A stretch of 64,000 bases of DNA from Paenibacillus cremeus (GCF_007786445.1 NZ_VNJI01000035.1:16628-80627); one strand, 5' to 3'; shown: positions 8,761 to 18,364, numbered from the stretch's first letter. Program-made: numbers and translations. The notes: generated from the letters alone by a model not told the origin.

Positions 8761-8903
8761 ATATTTGAAGACAGGAGTTCCTGTGGATGTTGTAAAACAA
8801 TTGCGCTCGAACAACAAATATCAGGATGTGTTTAAAAGTAGAGCCAAAGGCTTCCATACGGTACTGCTTTTTCTTCCCATCTTTAATCCATACTCTAAAC
8901 TGC

Positions 8904-11558
8904 CTATTTGACAGAAATCGTATAATACGGCTGATTCGATACTTGCTCGTTAAGGCCGGGCACATTCCAGGCATCCCCTTCATTATCCCGAAGCTCGAAG
9001 AAATAGCACAGATCAAATGGTGAATCGGTATAGTCTCCGGGAACGTTGGCGGAGAACACATAGTTATCCTCCGTCATTTCTACAATGACGTAACGCTTGC
9101 TTTGGTCGGCATGGCGATAGTGCAGGCGAACGGTTAAGCCTTGGAGAGTGTCCGGTACGGAAATACGCAGATCCAGCGCCTGGCCTTTTACCATGCGCGC
9201 AGGCGTGTCATGACTGAAAGCCAATTGGCGATTCGCCGAATTCGTTTGCAGGAATTTGGACGCAGCGTCCCTCTTTTCCGTAAGTACTGGCCTCACATTA
9301 GCTTCTTTACGCGCCTCGCGTGCTACCTGTTGAAGTAATCGGAAATCTTCCTCGATCGCCGGCAGACGGTCGGCCCAATGACCTCGGATGACACGAGTGA
9401 AGCCGAACGCGATATCCTCTTTATACACGTCCTTCGACACCTCGACAACATGCCTCCATTGACCGATTGCAGAGCGGTACAGCTCAACAGCCTGATCCAG
9501 CAGAGACGTGTCGCTCGTCCGCTCGTAGAGTGCATAGGCTAGGCCTGCGCGAAGCTTGTCAGCGTAGAAGCGACCCATGTCAATAAGCATCGTCACATCG
9601 ATCGAGAATTGGCGGAAAGCTGTCGTTTCCTTATCGTCTACTGCTTCGATCGCCTCGTTCAAATACCGCTCCGCATTACCGGCGAACTGCTCAAGACGCT
9701 CAGCGACCTCGATTGGTGAATATTTGCCTTGGCGAAAGCCTTGCACTATATCGTCGGCAAAGTCGTCGATACGGTAAAATAATGCGGTATCCAGCGGACT
9801 CACCGCCCCAAATGTCCCCGGCTCCGGCGTATCGAAGTCAAACGGCGTCGGTGCGGCTTTCACAATCGGCATGTTGGTGGACATTTCTGCCCAGTATACC
9901 GCATTGGCTGCGGATGGAAGATGTGCGGCAGTGAAGTACGGCAAAATCCGGCTTGCGTGGGCAAGAGCCTGTTCATATGCTGAGGCAGCATTGCCAAACT
10001 CTGTCCGCAAATAACGCTGCCAGGAGGCAGATTCGGCATCTGGGTTATACAGCAGCCGGCCCCATAGACGGTACGCATATCTATGCTTGAACCAATCGCG
10101 GTTCGGCAGCTGCAGCGACTCATCCAGGTATGGCTCGCGCCCTCCGACGGAGCCGGAGCTCTTGCGGCCCTTGAACGTCATCGGCTCGCACCAATCCACG
10201 CCCTGTGTATTGCTAAAGTGGGAGTAACGGCCGTAGCCAGCGGCGATCGCAGGATCGCCCCACAGTAGCAGTTTTTGCGTTCCCGGCCAAATGCGGAAAA
10301 TTATGCCGATTTCACGATCATCCTGCAAATAATCGGCATAGCCGTAACGCGTAAATCTGCGGGAATGCGCAGTAATCGACTGCATTGACATCGTTTTGTT
10401 CTGCGTTGGCGCATACTCTTGCTCGCGGATTGCCGCCTGGTGGTAGGGAGGACCCATATGCTCAGCCCAATATTTGGGGGATATATATATAGGCTGGCCG
10501 GTAGCTAACGCAGCCTTCATCAGCTCGTCATTAAGGCCTTTGGCATGCATATCAATTTCGACAGTACGGCCGATATTTGAGGTACCTCCCAAAACAACAC
10601 TCCAAAACTTGTGATTCGGCTCAGGGATCCCGCCCTCATAATGCATGCGGAAGGTAAGTCCGTCGATGAGCGGAAATTCCTTCAACAAGAACGCAACCGC
10701 ATCACGGCAGTATGCAGTATGATTGCTGGCATCGATTCCTTCGATATTGTAGTTCATATTCGGGCTTTCGGTATATGCATAAGCATGGTTCCATAGTCCC
10801 AGCTGGAAGTGAAGCCCTCTGCGCTTGGATTCTGCAGCAATATATTGAAGCATGTCGTAGTTCCGCTGTCTCTCCTCTTCAGGGAGCTCAGTAACTTTCA
10901 CTTCATAGCCCGGCACATGGAACAGGAACGGATAGCTAAAGCAGAAATAGTTGTCGCGCACGTTCAAATCGTGGCCGTAATCATATCCCATACCAAGCGC
11001 TAGCGAAAATCGGTTGAACCGCTGGGAGATGAGCTCAGTCAAATATTCATCCCAGAACCCTTTGTCGTAATACCAATCCTTGTCCTCTGGCTCACAGGAG
11101 AAGGTACGTGTCACGCTACGGATTTGATTGGCCGGCTGGTCGGCGAACGAGGTCGTAGCGAGCAGCTCGGCGATAATGTCGGAGCCGTGCTGCACACGGT
11201 CGGCCAGCTCCAGCACAGCGTAGACCATACCGCGCTCGTCAGAAGCCGTTAGCACCAGACGGTTGCCTGCTGCTGCGATAACAAACGATTCGGCGGCTTC
11301 AGGCACGCTAAGCCCTGCGGCGTTCAGCGCAGAAGAGGCAAGCATTGAGCTTGCTGCGCAGATCACGATTTGAACGGCTGCACCGCAGGGCTCGACGGGC
11401 CGCTCCAATTGGGCTGCGGAAATACCGTGCTTCTGCAGCGTCTCTACCAACCTTTGCTGCGCCCAAAGGACAGCCTGGGAGGAGGCAAATGCGTCGTGTG
11501 GGTCAAGCGCCAAAATAACCTGCGGCGTTACAGATGAATGAGAAGCTTCAGTTGACAA
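8904..11558 (-). CDS. Large glycosidase-like protein (alpha-glucuronidase-like layout), locus 1
   Basis: Cytoplasmic protein of 884 aa without signal peptide. The layout is an N-terminal alpha/beta domain like that found before the barrel in GH67/GH20 enzymes (residues ~15-130, ending in GMVYAVLELADRV), a probable TIM barrel (about 150-480, with LALGMGYDYGH, FQLGLWNHAYAY and GLTFRMHYEGG, whose Glu is a candidate active-site residue), a helical part (WGRLLYNPDA) and a C-terminal beta-rich region. A second protein at 26797 shares this layout. TTG at 11558 is the preferred start since AAAGGAGAG stands 7 bases before it; an ATG at 11588 lacks such a site. It is the last gene of the locus 1 operon, so it probably cuts an imported uronate- or hexosamine-containing oligosaccharide. 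Family membership is an inference from fold-level pattern. Confidence 0.68.
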   Translation of the reverse strand: MSTEASHSSVTPQVILALDPHDAFASSQAVLWAQQRLVETLQKHGISAAQLERPVEPCGAAVQIVICAASSMLASSALNAAGLSVPEAAESFVIAAAGNRLVLTASDERGMVYAVLELADRVQHGSDIIAELLATTSFADQPANQIRSVTRTFSCEPEDKDWYYDKGFWDEYLTELISQRFNRFSLALGMGYDYGHDLNVRDNYFCFSYPFLFHVPGYEVKVTELPEEERQRNYDMLQYIAAESKRRGLHFQLGLWNHAYAYTESPNMNYNIEGIDASNHTAYCRDAVAFLLKEFPLIDGLTFRMHYEGGIPEPNHKFWSVVLGGTSNIGRTVEIDMHAKGLNDELMKAALATGQPIYISPKYWAEHMGPPYHQAAIREQEYAPTQNKTMSMQSITAHSRRFTRYGYADYLQDDREIGIIFRIWPGTQKLLLWGDPAIAAGYGRYSHFSNTQGVDWCEPMTFKGRKSSGSVGGREPYLDESLQLPNRDWFKHRYAYRLWGRLLYNPDAESASWQRYLRTEFGNAASAYEQALAHASRILPYFTAAHLPSAANAVYWAEMSTNMPIVKAAPTPFDFDTPEPGTFGAVSPLDTALFYRIDDFADDIVQGFRQGKYSPIEVAERLEQFAGNAERYLNEAIEAVDDKETTAFRQFSIDVTMLIDMGRFYADKLRAGLAYALYERTSDTSLLDQAVELYRSAIGQWRHVVEVSKDVYKEDIAFGFTRVIRGHWADRLPAIEEDFRLLQQVAREARKEANVRPVLTEKRDAASKFLQTNSANRQLAFSHDTPARMVKGQALDLRISVPDTLQGLTVRLHYRHADQSKRYVIVEMTEDNYVFSANVPGDYTDSPFDLCYFFELRDNEGDAWNVPGLNEQVSNQPYYTISVK

Positions 11559-11640
11559 GTGAATCTCTCCTTTAGCATGAATTGACATGTAGACTTGAAG
11601 GCATGGATTAGCCCGTAAATGGCGTGTCCCGTTTGGGAAG

Positions 11641-11667
11641 AAAGGGCAGAGATGGTCTCTGCCCTTT
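11641..11667 (-). terminator. Perfect 12-bp intercistronic hairpin
   Basis: AAAGGGCAGAGA and TCTCTGCCCTTT form a perfect 12-bp stem with a 3-base loop between the oxidoreductase and glycosidase-like genes. On the minus strand it is followed by TTTCTTCCC, a weak T tract, so it may only partly terminate, or may stabilise the upstream message. Confidence 0.65.
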
Positions 11668-11696
11668 ACTCAGGTGCGGCATGACTTATCTTGGCA

Positions 11697-12683
11697 CTAG
11701 CTGGAGAGTGATTGGATGCTCTCAAGCAGCTCAATTGTGTGGATACTATCCTGCATATTAGGCTCGGGGGCGAGCCGCTGCAATATACGGTCGATAAAAT
11801 GGTGCAGCTGCGCTTCAAACCCGTAGTAGGTGTAGTTTGTTAAATTTCCGTGATTCGGATTCCATACCAGCGTATCTCCGCCTTCCGTCAACGGTGCCAC
11901 CTCAAATCCGTCACGCTTAGGAGCTGGCCGGTTGTACTCCAGGCCCCGGATATTATCAATAATTACGTTTCTGCCTACCCCGGTAATCTCCACTCTTTCC
12001 ATCGGGTATTCGATCTTTTGCAGAGAGCCGGATTGAATAACGCCGATCGCACCGGAAGCGGCAACGAAGGAAATATTGAAGCCGAGCAGCTGATCACTGA
12101 GTTTAATTTTTTCCACATGAAGCGACTTGATTTCACCTAATAAATAACGGGCTAAATCAATATGATGGCTGACATGGTTAAACAGAAAGGATTGCTCCGA
12201 AGCGCACTCGGCCCCTTGGAATTTGGACATAAACATCGTAATCGGGCCAAATTCATCTCTGCGGATAATTTCTCTGGCCATCACATACGACGTGGTGAAT
12301 CTTTTGTTGAAGCGGGTCATGACATATTTGCCAGTAAGGCGCTGCAACTCCAGCAAGTCATGGGCCTGCTCGACGGATAAGCAGGGGGGACGTTCCATGA
12401 ATACGTGAACGCCCGACAGCAGGCAGTCTCTTGCGATCGAATAGTGGGTGTGGGTATCGGAAGGGAAACAAATGACCGCATCTACTTTTTCAAGTTGCAG
12501 CAACTTCTTATAGTCGTGGTAGATTTGGGGGACATAGTATCGGTCAGTAAACTTTTGCAGCTCATTCTCATCGGTATGGCTGACGGCGGTAAGTCTGGCC
12601 GGTATATTTTTCATACAGTCATAAATAAATTGGTACATCAGGCTTCCGCAGCCGATCATCGCGATATTCAGTGATCTGTCCAT
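11697..12683 (-). CDS. Gfo/Idh/MocA family NAD(P)-dependent oxidoreductase
   Basis: Predicted cytoplasmic sugar or inositol dehydrogenase of 328 aa. The Rossmann domain starts at NIAMIGCGSLMY (GxGxxx), and the family's usual EKP motif appears as ERP in MERPPCLS. The C-terminal alpha/beta domain includes NHVSHHIDLARYLLGEI, where the second His is in the usual catalytic H-x-x-D position. The start at 12683 is preferred because GGGAG lies 8 bases upstream; the frame is open to 12725, but that part overlaps the preceding gene. It is part of the locus 1 operon and probably oxidises a hydroxyl of the imported sugar. The EKP-to-ERP change keeps a basic residue. Confidence 0.85.
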   Translation of the reverse strand: MDRSLNIAMIGCGSLMYQFIYDCMKNIPARLTAVSHTDENELQKFTDRYYVPQIYHDYKKLLQLEKVDAVICFPSDTHTHYSIARDCLLSGVHVFMERPPCLSVEQAHDLLELQRLTGKYVMTRFNKRFTTSYVMAREIIRRDEFGPITMFMSKFQGAECASEQSFLFNHVSHHIDLARYLLGEIKSLHVEKIKLSDQLLGFNISFVAASGAIGVIQSGSLQKIEYPMERVEITGVGRNVIIDNIRGLEYNRPAPKRDGFEVAPLTEGGDTLVWNPNHGNLTNYTYYGFEAQLHHFIDRILQRLAPEPNMQDSIHTIELLESIQSLSS

Positions 12684-12708
12684 CAGCTTCACTCCCAAAT
12701 CGGTGGTT

Positions 12709-13797
12709 CTAATTTGAAATCGCAACCATCTTCACGCAGACAGGCACCGGAATATGGATTTGATGCCCGGTTGGATGCAGCAAGCCGGTTTCACGATCGA
12801 TGTTAAAAACGACCACATTATCTGTATCCTGGTGCGCAACGAGCAAGTACTGCCCGGTTGGATCAATGGTGAAGCTTCGCGGGGCTTTCCCAAGCGTCGG
12901 CTCATGACCGATGCATTTCAGCGTGCCGGATTCTTGATCGACAGCATAGATGACTATGCTGTTGTGCCCGCGGTTTGAGCCGTAAACAAACCGGCCGGAA
13001 GGATCAACCTGTACATCGGCGCAGTGGCTGCGGTCTGTAAAGCCGGTGGGAAGTGTAGTGTGTGTTTCCTTAAGCGTGATTGTCCCGTCCGCAGCGTTAT
13101 AATCATAGCTCATTAACGTATTGCTTAGCTCATTGATGACGTAGCCCCATTTTCCACTCGGGTGGAAGGCGAAGTGACGGGGACCCGAGCCAGGTACGAC
13201 GGCTATCGTTGGCACCTTGGAGGGGATCAACTCTCCGTTCGAAGGCTCGAGCCTGTAGCATTTTAATTGATCCGCTCCGTATTCAGCGGCAACCGCGAAT
13301 CGGCCTGCTGGATCCAGCGTGACGGAATGCACGCGGGGTCCCGTCTGACGAACCGGGTGAATGCTAAAGCCGTGATGCTGTATGAAGGAGGTCATTTCGC
13401 CCAACGCTCCATCACCGCCGATCGGCAGCACGCACACGCTCCCGTTTCCGAAATTGCCAGCCAGCACGTACCGGCTTAGCGGGTCGACCACAAGATGAAC
13501 CGGCTTGGAGCCACCAGACGGTTTTTGGTTCAAATACGTCAGCAGGCCGGTGTGGGGATTGATGGAAAACGCGCTGACCGTTCCGTCGCCTTCGATGGTA
13601 TTGACGGAGTATAAATAACGGTGCTCTGGCTCGATCGCCAGGTATGTTGGGTTGAACACGTCCACAGCGACACCGGCATACTCCAGCTCCCCAGTAGAGG
13701 GGGAGAAGCGGTAAATATAAATCCCCTCGCTTCTCCCTTCGTCAGTATATGTACCAATATAAGCATAAATAGTTGAATTCGGCTTCATCTGATTCAT
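12709..13797 (-). CDS. Lactonase family beta-propeller protein (6-phosphogluconolactonase-like)
   Basis: Cytoplasmic protein of 362 aa with the repeats of the seven-bladed propeller lactonases (Pgl/YkgB family). Blade motifs recur as EPEHRYLYSVN, DPLSRYVLAGNFGNG, DPAGRFAVAAEYGADQ, HPSGKWGYVINELSN, DPSGRFVYGSNRGHNSI and DPTGQYLLVAHQDTD. The ATG at 13797 has GGGAG seven bases upstream; the open frame extends to 13857 without a good ribosome site. In the operon it sits between an SDR dehydrogenase and a Gfo/Idh/MocA oxidoreductase, fitting a route in which a sugar is oxidised to a lactone and then hydrolysed. The exact lactone is unknown. Confidence 0.87.
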   Translation of the reverse strand: MNQMKPNSTIYAYIGTYTDEGRSEGIYIYRFSPSTGELEYAGVAVDVFNPTYLAIEPEHRYLYSVNTIEGDGTVSAFSINPHTGLLTYLNQKPSGGSKPVHLVVDPLSRYVLAGNFGNGSVCVLPIGGDGALGEMTSFIQHHGFSIHPVRQTGPRVHSVTLDPAGRFAVAAEYGADQLKCYRLEPSNGELIPSKVPTIAVVPGSGPRHFAFHPSGKWGYVINELSNTLMSYDYNAADGTITLKETHTTLPTGFTDRSHCADVQVDPSGRFVYGSNRGHNSIVIYAVDQESGTLKCIGHEPTLGKAPRSFTIDPTGQYLLVAHQDTDNVVVFNIDRETGLLHPTGHQIHIPVPVCVKMVAISN

Positions 13798-13810
13798 GGC
13801 ATACTCCCGT

Positions 13811-14632
13811 CTATTCCGTTCTGAACAAGCCCAAACCCTCTTCCAAAGGCTCAGCAACGCTATCGGGAAGCTGGGCGGTTAGGCCTCCATCGACAACCAG
13901 AGCATGGCCCGTCACAAACGAAGCATCCTCAGAAGCAAGGAATAGTGCAGCCGATGCCGCTTCGCGCATTGTGCCCGGACGGCGCAAAGGGTAAACTGCC
14001 TGCTGACGACGGACTTCTTCAGGGTACTTCTTCAAAAATTCAATCTTGCCCTCCGTCACAATTCGTCCAGGACAGATTGAGTTGACCCGAATGCCGTACT
14101 TGCCGTAATCGACCGCCATTTGACGGGTCAAATTCACAATCGCTGCTTTGGCAGAGGCATATGCGGAGTGCCGCAATCCCCCGAGCAGCCCATGAATCGA
14201 CGCGGTATTAATAATCGATCCGGCTCCTGCTTTGATCATGGCCGGCAGAGCGTATTTGCAGCCTAGGAAAGCGGCCTTCACGCTGGAGTTGAACACCATG
14301 TCCCAGTCCGCTTCCTCTTGCTCTAGAACGGAGGTCGCATGACCTTTATAGGCATTGTTCATTAATATATCCAGTCTACCGTAAGTCTCAGTGGCATATT
14401 CGATCAGCTTGCGCAAATCCTCGCTTTGGAACACGTCGGCACGGAAAAAGCTTGCCGAGCCTCCGCTTGCCTTAATATGCTCGACCACTTCCTCGCCAAG
14501 CCCTTTACGACTGCCATCGTCATTGACGATAACGTGAGCGCCTTCTTCTGCGAACAGCTCAGCGCAACCTCGGCCGATCCCGGAAGTGGAACCTGTAATG
14601 ATAGCAACTTTATTTTGTAATCTAGTACCCAT
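13811..14632 (-). CDS. SDR family NAD(P)-dependent oxidoreductase, locus 1
   Basis: Classical short-chain dehydrogenase of 273 aa. It has the cofactor motif TGSTSGIG near residue 14, NNAY (for the usual NNAG) after strand 4, the catalytic Ser in NTASIHG and the YxxxK pair in SAYASAKAA, and ends with the common LVVDGGLTAQLP. AAAGGAGGAATTG precedes the ATG. It lies 23 bases behind the binding-protein gene and 14 bases before the lactonase start. A sugar or polyol dehydrogenase is likely from context; FabG-type annotation would be misleading here. Confidence 0.88.
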   Translation of the reverse strand: MGTRLQNKVAIITGSTSGIGRGCAELFAEEGAHVIVNDDGSRKGLGEEVVEHIKASGGSASFFRADVFQSEDLRKLIEYATETYGRLDILMNNAYKGHATSVLEQEEADWDMVFNSSVKAAFLGCKYALPAMIKAGAGSIINTASIHGLLGGLRHSAYASAKAAIVNLTRQMAVDYGKYGIRVNSICPGRIVTEGKIEFLKKYPEEVRRQQAVYPLRRPGTMREAASAALFLASEDASFVTGHALVVDGGLTAQLPDSVAEPLEEGLGLFRTE

Positions 14633-14655
14633 CGTTCAATTCCTCCTTTGGTTGG

Positions 14656-16209
14656 TTACTTCTTTGTTCTTTCCTTATAAAGCTCGTTAAGCTCTTTCAA
14701 ATGTTTTTGATATATCGGGTCATCCTTGAAGCTCTTGACGAACTTATCCCAATCGTCCATGCTGTTTTTACCGATAATGACATTCACCATCATATCGTTG
14801 ATTTTTTTGTTCCATTCCGCACTTTTTTCCAGAGCGGTAGGGGTGACAAGACCGAGTCCATAATTTGGAACCGACTGGGTCATGATCGAATCCACCAGCT
14901 TATGATTATATTCCTTTGTTTCTGGCGTCATGCCCGGAAGATCGGCCTTTACATATTTGTCGAAGTAACTGGAAACCCATTGTGCGGACGTATCGAAGGC
15001 ATATCCCTTCTTCTTTCCCTCATCCGTCTGCGTAATATCGCCGTTAGGAGCTTCTTTATAGTCAAGGTCCTTGATGCCGTATGCGACCAGGTTGTAAACC
15101 TCGCGGGTCGCCGTGTAGTTATACACGTCTAAAATTTTCTTCAGCTTGTCTTCGCTGACTTTCTTATTAATAAGGAACACGCCGAACGAACCCGGTGCTT
15201 GCTCGTAGTAGCGTTTGCCGTCTGGTGCGGCAGGGAATTCGTAAGCAACGATGACCGCTTTCGGGTTAACCTTCTTGATGTCATCAGTGTACAAGTGTCC
15301 GTCGTACACGTTGCTGAAGCCCATGCCCGCTTTGTCCTGGGTCATAAAGTCGCGGATCTGGCTTGTTTGCAGGAGTGGCAAATCCGGAACCATCACGCCC
15401 GCCTTGTTGACCTTGTTCCAGAAGGTCAATGCATCCTTCATTTTGGGGTTGAAAAAGCTTGGCTGGATTTGACCGCTCTCATCAATGTAGTGCGTAAAGC
15501 CGTTGCCGAACATCGAGATAAAATAGTTTTGCAGTGTAGGCGAGCCTTGGCCGACAAAGCCGTAGGTATCGTTCTTTCCGTTACCGTCCGGATCCTGCTT
15601 TGTAAAGGCTTCCATGACGTTGAAAAATTCGTCCATCGTCTTAGGGGCCTTCAAGCCGAGCTTATCCAGCCAATCCTGGCGGATCAGCAGTGATTCGTGA
15701 CCATCTGTAGGCCGTACGCGCGGGATGCCCATCGTCTTGCCCTTAAAGGCGACATTCGTGTAAATTTGCTGCGGGTAGGCGGCTAGATTAGGGTAATTTT
15801 TAATATACGGAGTCAAATCCCAAAAAGCCCCCTGGTTAATCGCATTGGCGAAGGTTTGGGTGTTAATATCCCATACCATTGTCACGTCCGGCAAATCACC
15901 TGCCGCCAGCATGACGTTCAGTTTATCCGTGTAGTTGTTGGCGGGAACGTAGGTGACGTTGATTTTGACGTTAAATTTCTCGTTGATCTGCTTCAAACTG
16001 TCCAAGTCATTGCCGGGTGCAGAGTTGTAGGTTGTCGTCAAGATATTGATTTCCGTAGGTGCGCCGGCTCCTTTACTTGTGGCATTTTCGGAAACGCTTG
16101 GAGAACCAGATGCCCCGGGGGGAGGCGATGCGCTGCTGCAGCCTGCAAGCAGCACTATACCAGCGAATGCGCCGAGTGTTGCACTTTGTATTGATTTTTT
16201 TCTTAACAT
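14656..16209 (-). CDS. Sugar ABC transporter substrate-binding lipoprotein (LplA-like), locus 1
   Basis: Lipoprotein of 517 aa with lipobox LAGC (C24) and a Ser/Pro/Gly linker. The mature protein has the LplA/YtcQ pattern: a long insert-rich family 1 fold, DLPDVTMVWDIN, FKGKTMGIPRVRP, LIRQDWLDKLGLKAPKT and the EF-hand-like loop KQDPDGNGKNDTYGFVG, which in relatives binds calcium. AGAGGAGG precedes the ATG. It follows the two permease genes. Relatives of this size typically take up oligosaccharides, including pectin- or uronate-derived ones; the ligand here is not known. Confidence 0.9.
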   Translation of the reverse strand: MLRKKSIQSATLGAFAGIVLLAGCSSASPPPGASGSPSVSENATSKGAGAPTEINILTTTYNSAPGNDLDSLKQINEKFNVKINVTYVPANNYTDKLNVMLAAGDLPDVTMVWDINTQTFANAINQGAFWDLTPYIKNYPNLAAYPQQIYTNVAFKGKTMGIPRVRPTDGHESLLIRQDWLDKLGLKAPKTMDEFFNVMEAFTKQDPDGNGKNDTYGFVGQGSPTLQNYFISMFGNGFTHYIDESGQIQPSFFNPKMKDALTFWNKVNKAGVMVPDLPLLQTSQIRDFMTQDKAGMGFSNVYDGHLYTDDIKKVNPKAVIVAYEFPAAPDGKRYYEQAPGSFGVFLINKKVSEDKLKKILDVYNYTATREVYNLVAYGIKDLDYKEAPNGDITQTDEGKKKGYAFDTSAQWVSSYFDKYVKADLPGMTPETKEYNHKLVDSIMTQSVPNYGLGLVTPTALEKSAEWNKKINDMMVNVIIGKNSMDDWDKFVKSFKDDPIYQKHLKELNELYKERTKK

Positions 16210-16261
16210 TGGTTAAACCTCCTCTTAATGAATGTATTGATTATATCGAAGGGTCCATGCT

Positions 16262-17146
16262 CTAGCCCTTCACCGAGCCGACCATCATCCCTTTGACAAA
16301 ATAACGCTGCAAAAACGGATACACGATAATAATCGGAAGCGATGCGACGACGACGGCAGACATCTTGATAGTCTCTTTAGGCAGCATTTGGTCGCTTTGC
16401 AGCATTTGTGCCACGGCCGGATCTCCTACCTGGGTAGATGCCTGAATCAGAAGCACCTGCAGCACGACCTGCATAGGTCGGAGCACATCCTTGTTTATGT
16501 ACAGCACGGCACTGAAGTAGGTGTTCCAGTACGCGACTGCAAAAAATAAGCTGAAGGCGGCGATGGCCGAAAGTGACACGGGAAGCATCACCCGGAAAAA
16601 GACGCCAATATCGGTGCAACCGTCAATTTTGGCCGATTCCTCGAGCTCATCGGGGATTTCCTGATAGAAGCTTTTCATTAAAATAACGTACCACGCGCTC
16701 GTAAGCACAGGTAAAATGAGCGCCCACACCGTATTGATCAGCCCCATTTGCTTGATGAGCAGGTAGTTGGGGATCATTCCCGGGTTAAACAGCATCGTAA
16801 ACAAGATAGCCATCAAAACTTGCCTTTTAAGCCGGAATTTTTTGCGGGACAGAGCATACGATAATCCACTTGTAATCAGCAGGCTGCAGGCGGTCCCGAT
16901 AATGGCCAGAAATGCGCTGATGCTGAGCGAATTGAGAAACGTAGGCGTCGATAAAATAAACTGATAGGAGGCGAGGCTCCATTTATACGGAAACAGGACG
17001 AACGGCCTGGTAGCGTACTCAGTGGGGTCGGTAAACGAAACAATGATAACGTAAAGAAAGGGAAGCAAGGTCGATAGCGAGACAAAGGCAAGGAACAAGT
17101 AGTTGAACGTATCAAATACCCGCGAGCCTAACGTGGATTTGATCAA
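16262..17146 (-). CDS. Carbohydrate ABC transporter permease (YtcP-like), locus 1
   Basis: MalG-class permease of 294 aa with six predicted membrane helices. The EAA loop reads EIPDELEESAKIDGCTDIGVFFRVMLPVS in segments around residue 190, and the C-terminus YPFLQRYFVKGMMVGSVKG is the family end. It begins with TTG inside a four-base TTGA overlap with the stop of the upstream permease gene, so translation is coupled. GGAGGGAG precedes the TTG. It pairs with the LplB-like subunit; no ATPase gene is in the operon, as is usual for systems that share an MsmX-type ATPase. Confidence 0.9.
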   Translation of the reverse strand: MIKSTLGSRVFDTFNYLFLAFVSLSTLLPFLYVIIVSFTDPTEYATRPFVLFPYKWSLASYQFILSTPTFLNSLSISAFLAIIGTACSLLITSGLSYALSRKKFRLKRQVLMAILFTMLFNPGMIPNYLLIKQMGLINTVWALILPVLTSAWYVILMKSFYQEIPDELEESAKIDGCTDIGVFFRVMLPVSLSAIAAFSLFFAVAYWNTYFSAVLYINKDVLRPMQVVLQVLLIQASTQVGDPAVAQMLQSDQMLPKETIKMSAVVVASLPIIIVYPFLQRYFVKGMMVGSVKG

Positions 17147-18153
17147 TAGACTCCCTCCTCTCCGAATTTTTTAGCCAGCCGGTTGGCTCCGACGACGAGG
17201 ATCAGGCCGACGATGGATTTGAAAATACCGACAGCTGTGGCAAAGCTGAACCGCCCACTTTGAATGCCGACCCGATAAACGTAGGTATCGAAGACGTCGG
17301 CTACCTCGGTTACAGCCGAACTGGACATTAAGTAAATATGCTCGAAGCCGGTATCCAGCACTTGCCCGAGCCGTAAAATGAGCAGAATAACGATGGTCGT
17401 CTTGATTCCGGGTAAGGTGACGTGTATGGTCTGCCTCCAGCGATTTGCTCCATCCATTCTGGCCGCCTCGTACAATTCCGGGTTAATACCCGCCAATGCC
17501 GCAAGGAATACGATCGTGCCCCAGCCGGATTCCTTCCAGATCGTTTGCAGAGTTAGCATGCCCCAAAAATAGTCGGCGTTGGTGAGAAACGGAATCGCCT
17601 TGCCTCCGGCATCCACGATCAGCTTGTTGATAATGCCGCTCCCACTGATAGTCAAGAAGCAGATGCCGACAATGACGACCCACGACAGGAAATGGGGTAG
17701 ATAAATCGCCGTTTGAACCCATTTCTTATATGCCGTACTGCGCACCTCGTTTAGCAGAAGCGCTAATATAATCGGCATCGGGAAAAAGAAGATGATGTTT
17801 AGAAAGCTGATGGCCAGCGTGTTGCGCAGAAGCATCCAAAAGTCGGGATTGGAGAAAAAGCTTTCAAAATGCTTGAGCCCGACCCACTGGCTTTTCAGTA
17901 GACCTACGTAGGGGGAATACTCGGTGAATGCGAGCGATAACCCCCATAGAGGAACATATTTGAATAAAATGAAGAACAAGAGTCCCGGTAGTGCTAAGAC
18001 ATATAAATATTTCTCGTTCTGGTATGTCCGTTTCCAACTCTTCATCCACAGCAGCAGACGTGGGGGAGGGGCGGTTTTCTTAGACAGCCCGGCTACATCG
18101 CTTGGGGGTAAAGCGACTCTTTGGCGGTTCGGCAATGTGCTCATCCTTTCCAT
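17143..18153 (-). CDS. Sugar ABC transporter permease (LplB-like), locus 1
   Basis: MalF-class permease of 336 aa. A basic N-terminal tail of about 45 residues precedes helix 1 (YLYVLALPGLLFFILFKYVPLWG, family-typical), and the EAA loop is INPELYEAARMDGANRWRQT with a following IHVTLPG. The C-terminus reads NRLAKKFGEEGVY. It is the first gene of the locus 1 transport operon. ATG at 18153 is one start; ATG at 18144 is another, and neither has a textbook ribosome site. The overlap with the YtcP-like gene shows a tight operon. Confidence 0.9.
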   Translation of the reverse strand: MERMSTLPNRQRVALPPSDVAGLSKKTAPPPRLLLWMKSWKRTYQNEKYLYVLALPGLLFFILFKYVPLWGLSLAFTEYSPYVGLLKSQWVGLKHFESFFSNPDFWMLLRNTLAISFLNIIFFFPMPIILALLLNEVRSTAYKKWVQTAIYLPHFLSWVVIVGICFLTISGSGIINKLIVDAGGKAIPFLTNADYFWGMLTLQTIWKESGWGTIVFLAALAGINPELYEAARMDGANRWRQTIHVTLPGIKTTIVILLILRLGQVLDTGFEHIYLMSSSAVTEVADVFDTYVYRVGIQSGRFSFATAVGIFKSIVGLILVVGANRLAKKFGEEGVY

Positions 18154-18304
18154 GCAGGAGATGATTGAAAGTACTTGCTGCTATTTCCCAGCTGACAAAT
18201 TGTATTGTATGCGAGTCTTTCATGCAGGACAATGAGCCGATTGTGAATGCTCATATTGTGCCGGATGATCCCTAAGCACAGATTGAGCATTGCCGGCAGA
18301 TATT

Positions 18305-18348
18305 AAAAAAACCTTGATATGGCAGGATTTACGCCTGCAATATCAAGG
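18305..18348 (-). terminator. Terminator of the locus 1 AraC regulator gene
   Basis: CCTTGATAT plus GCAGG on one arm pairs with CCTGC plus ATATCAAGG on the other, one mismatch between them. On the minus strand it is followed by a run of seven T (A tract 18305-18311). It separates the regulator gene from the transport operon. Confidence 0.85.
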
Positions 18349-18364
18349 GCTGTCAGTTGATGGG

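Larger units (their letters stand above)
8447..8903. other. Intergenic stretch with IS tail and hairpin
   Basis: This 457-base stretch between the MFS gene and the 3' end of the locus 1 glycosidase-like gene holds an IS3-type tail (8611-8729) and a terminator-like hairpin (8733-8760). No complete gene was found in it. Short reading frames at 8759-9061 (minus) and 8826-9023 (plus) have no recognisable similarity, and the latter overlaps real coding sequence. Confidence 0.6.

Noticed and set aside
8759..9061. 100-codon minus-strand frame at the end of locus 1
   Set aside because: It overlaps the 3' end of the glycosidase-like gene in another frame and shows no family motif.
12684..12725. Upstream extension of the Gfo/Idh/MocA gene
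   Set aside because: It overlaps the lactonase gene and lacks a ribosome site, while GGGAG stands well placed before 12683.
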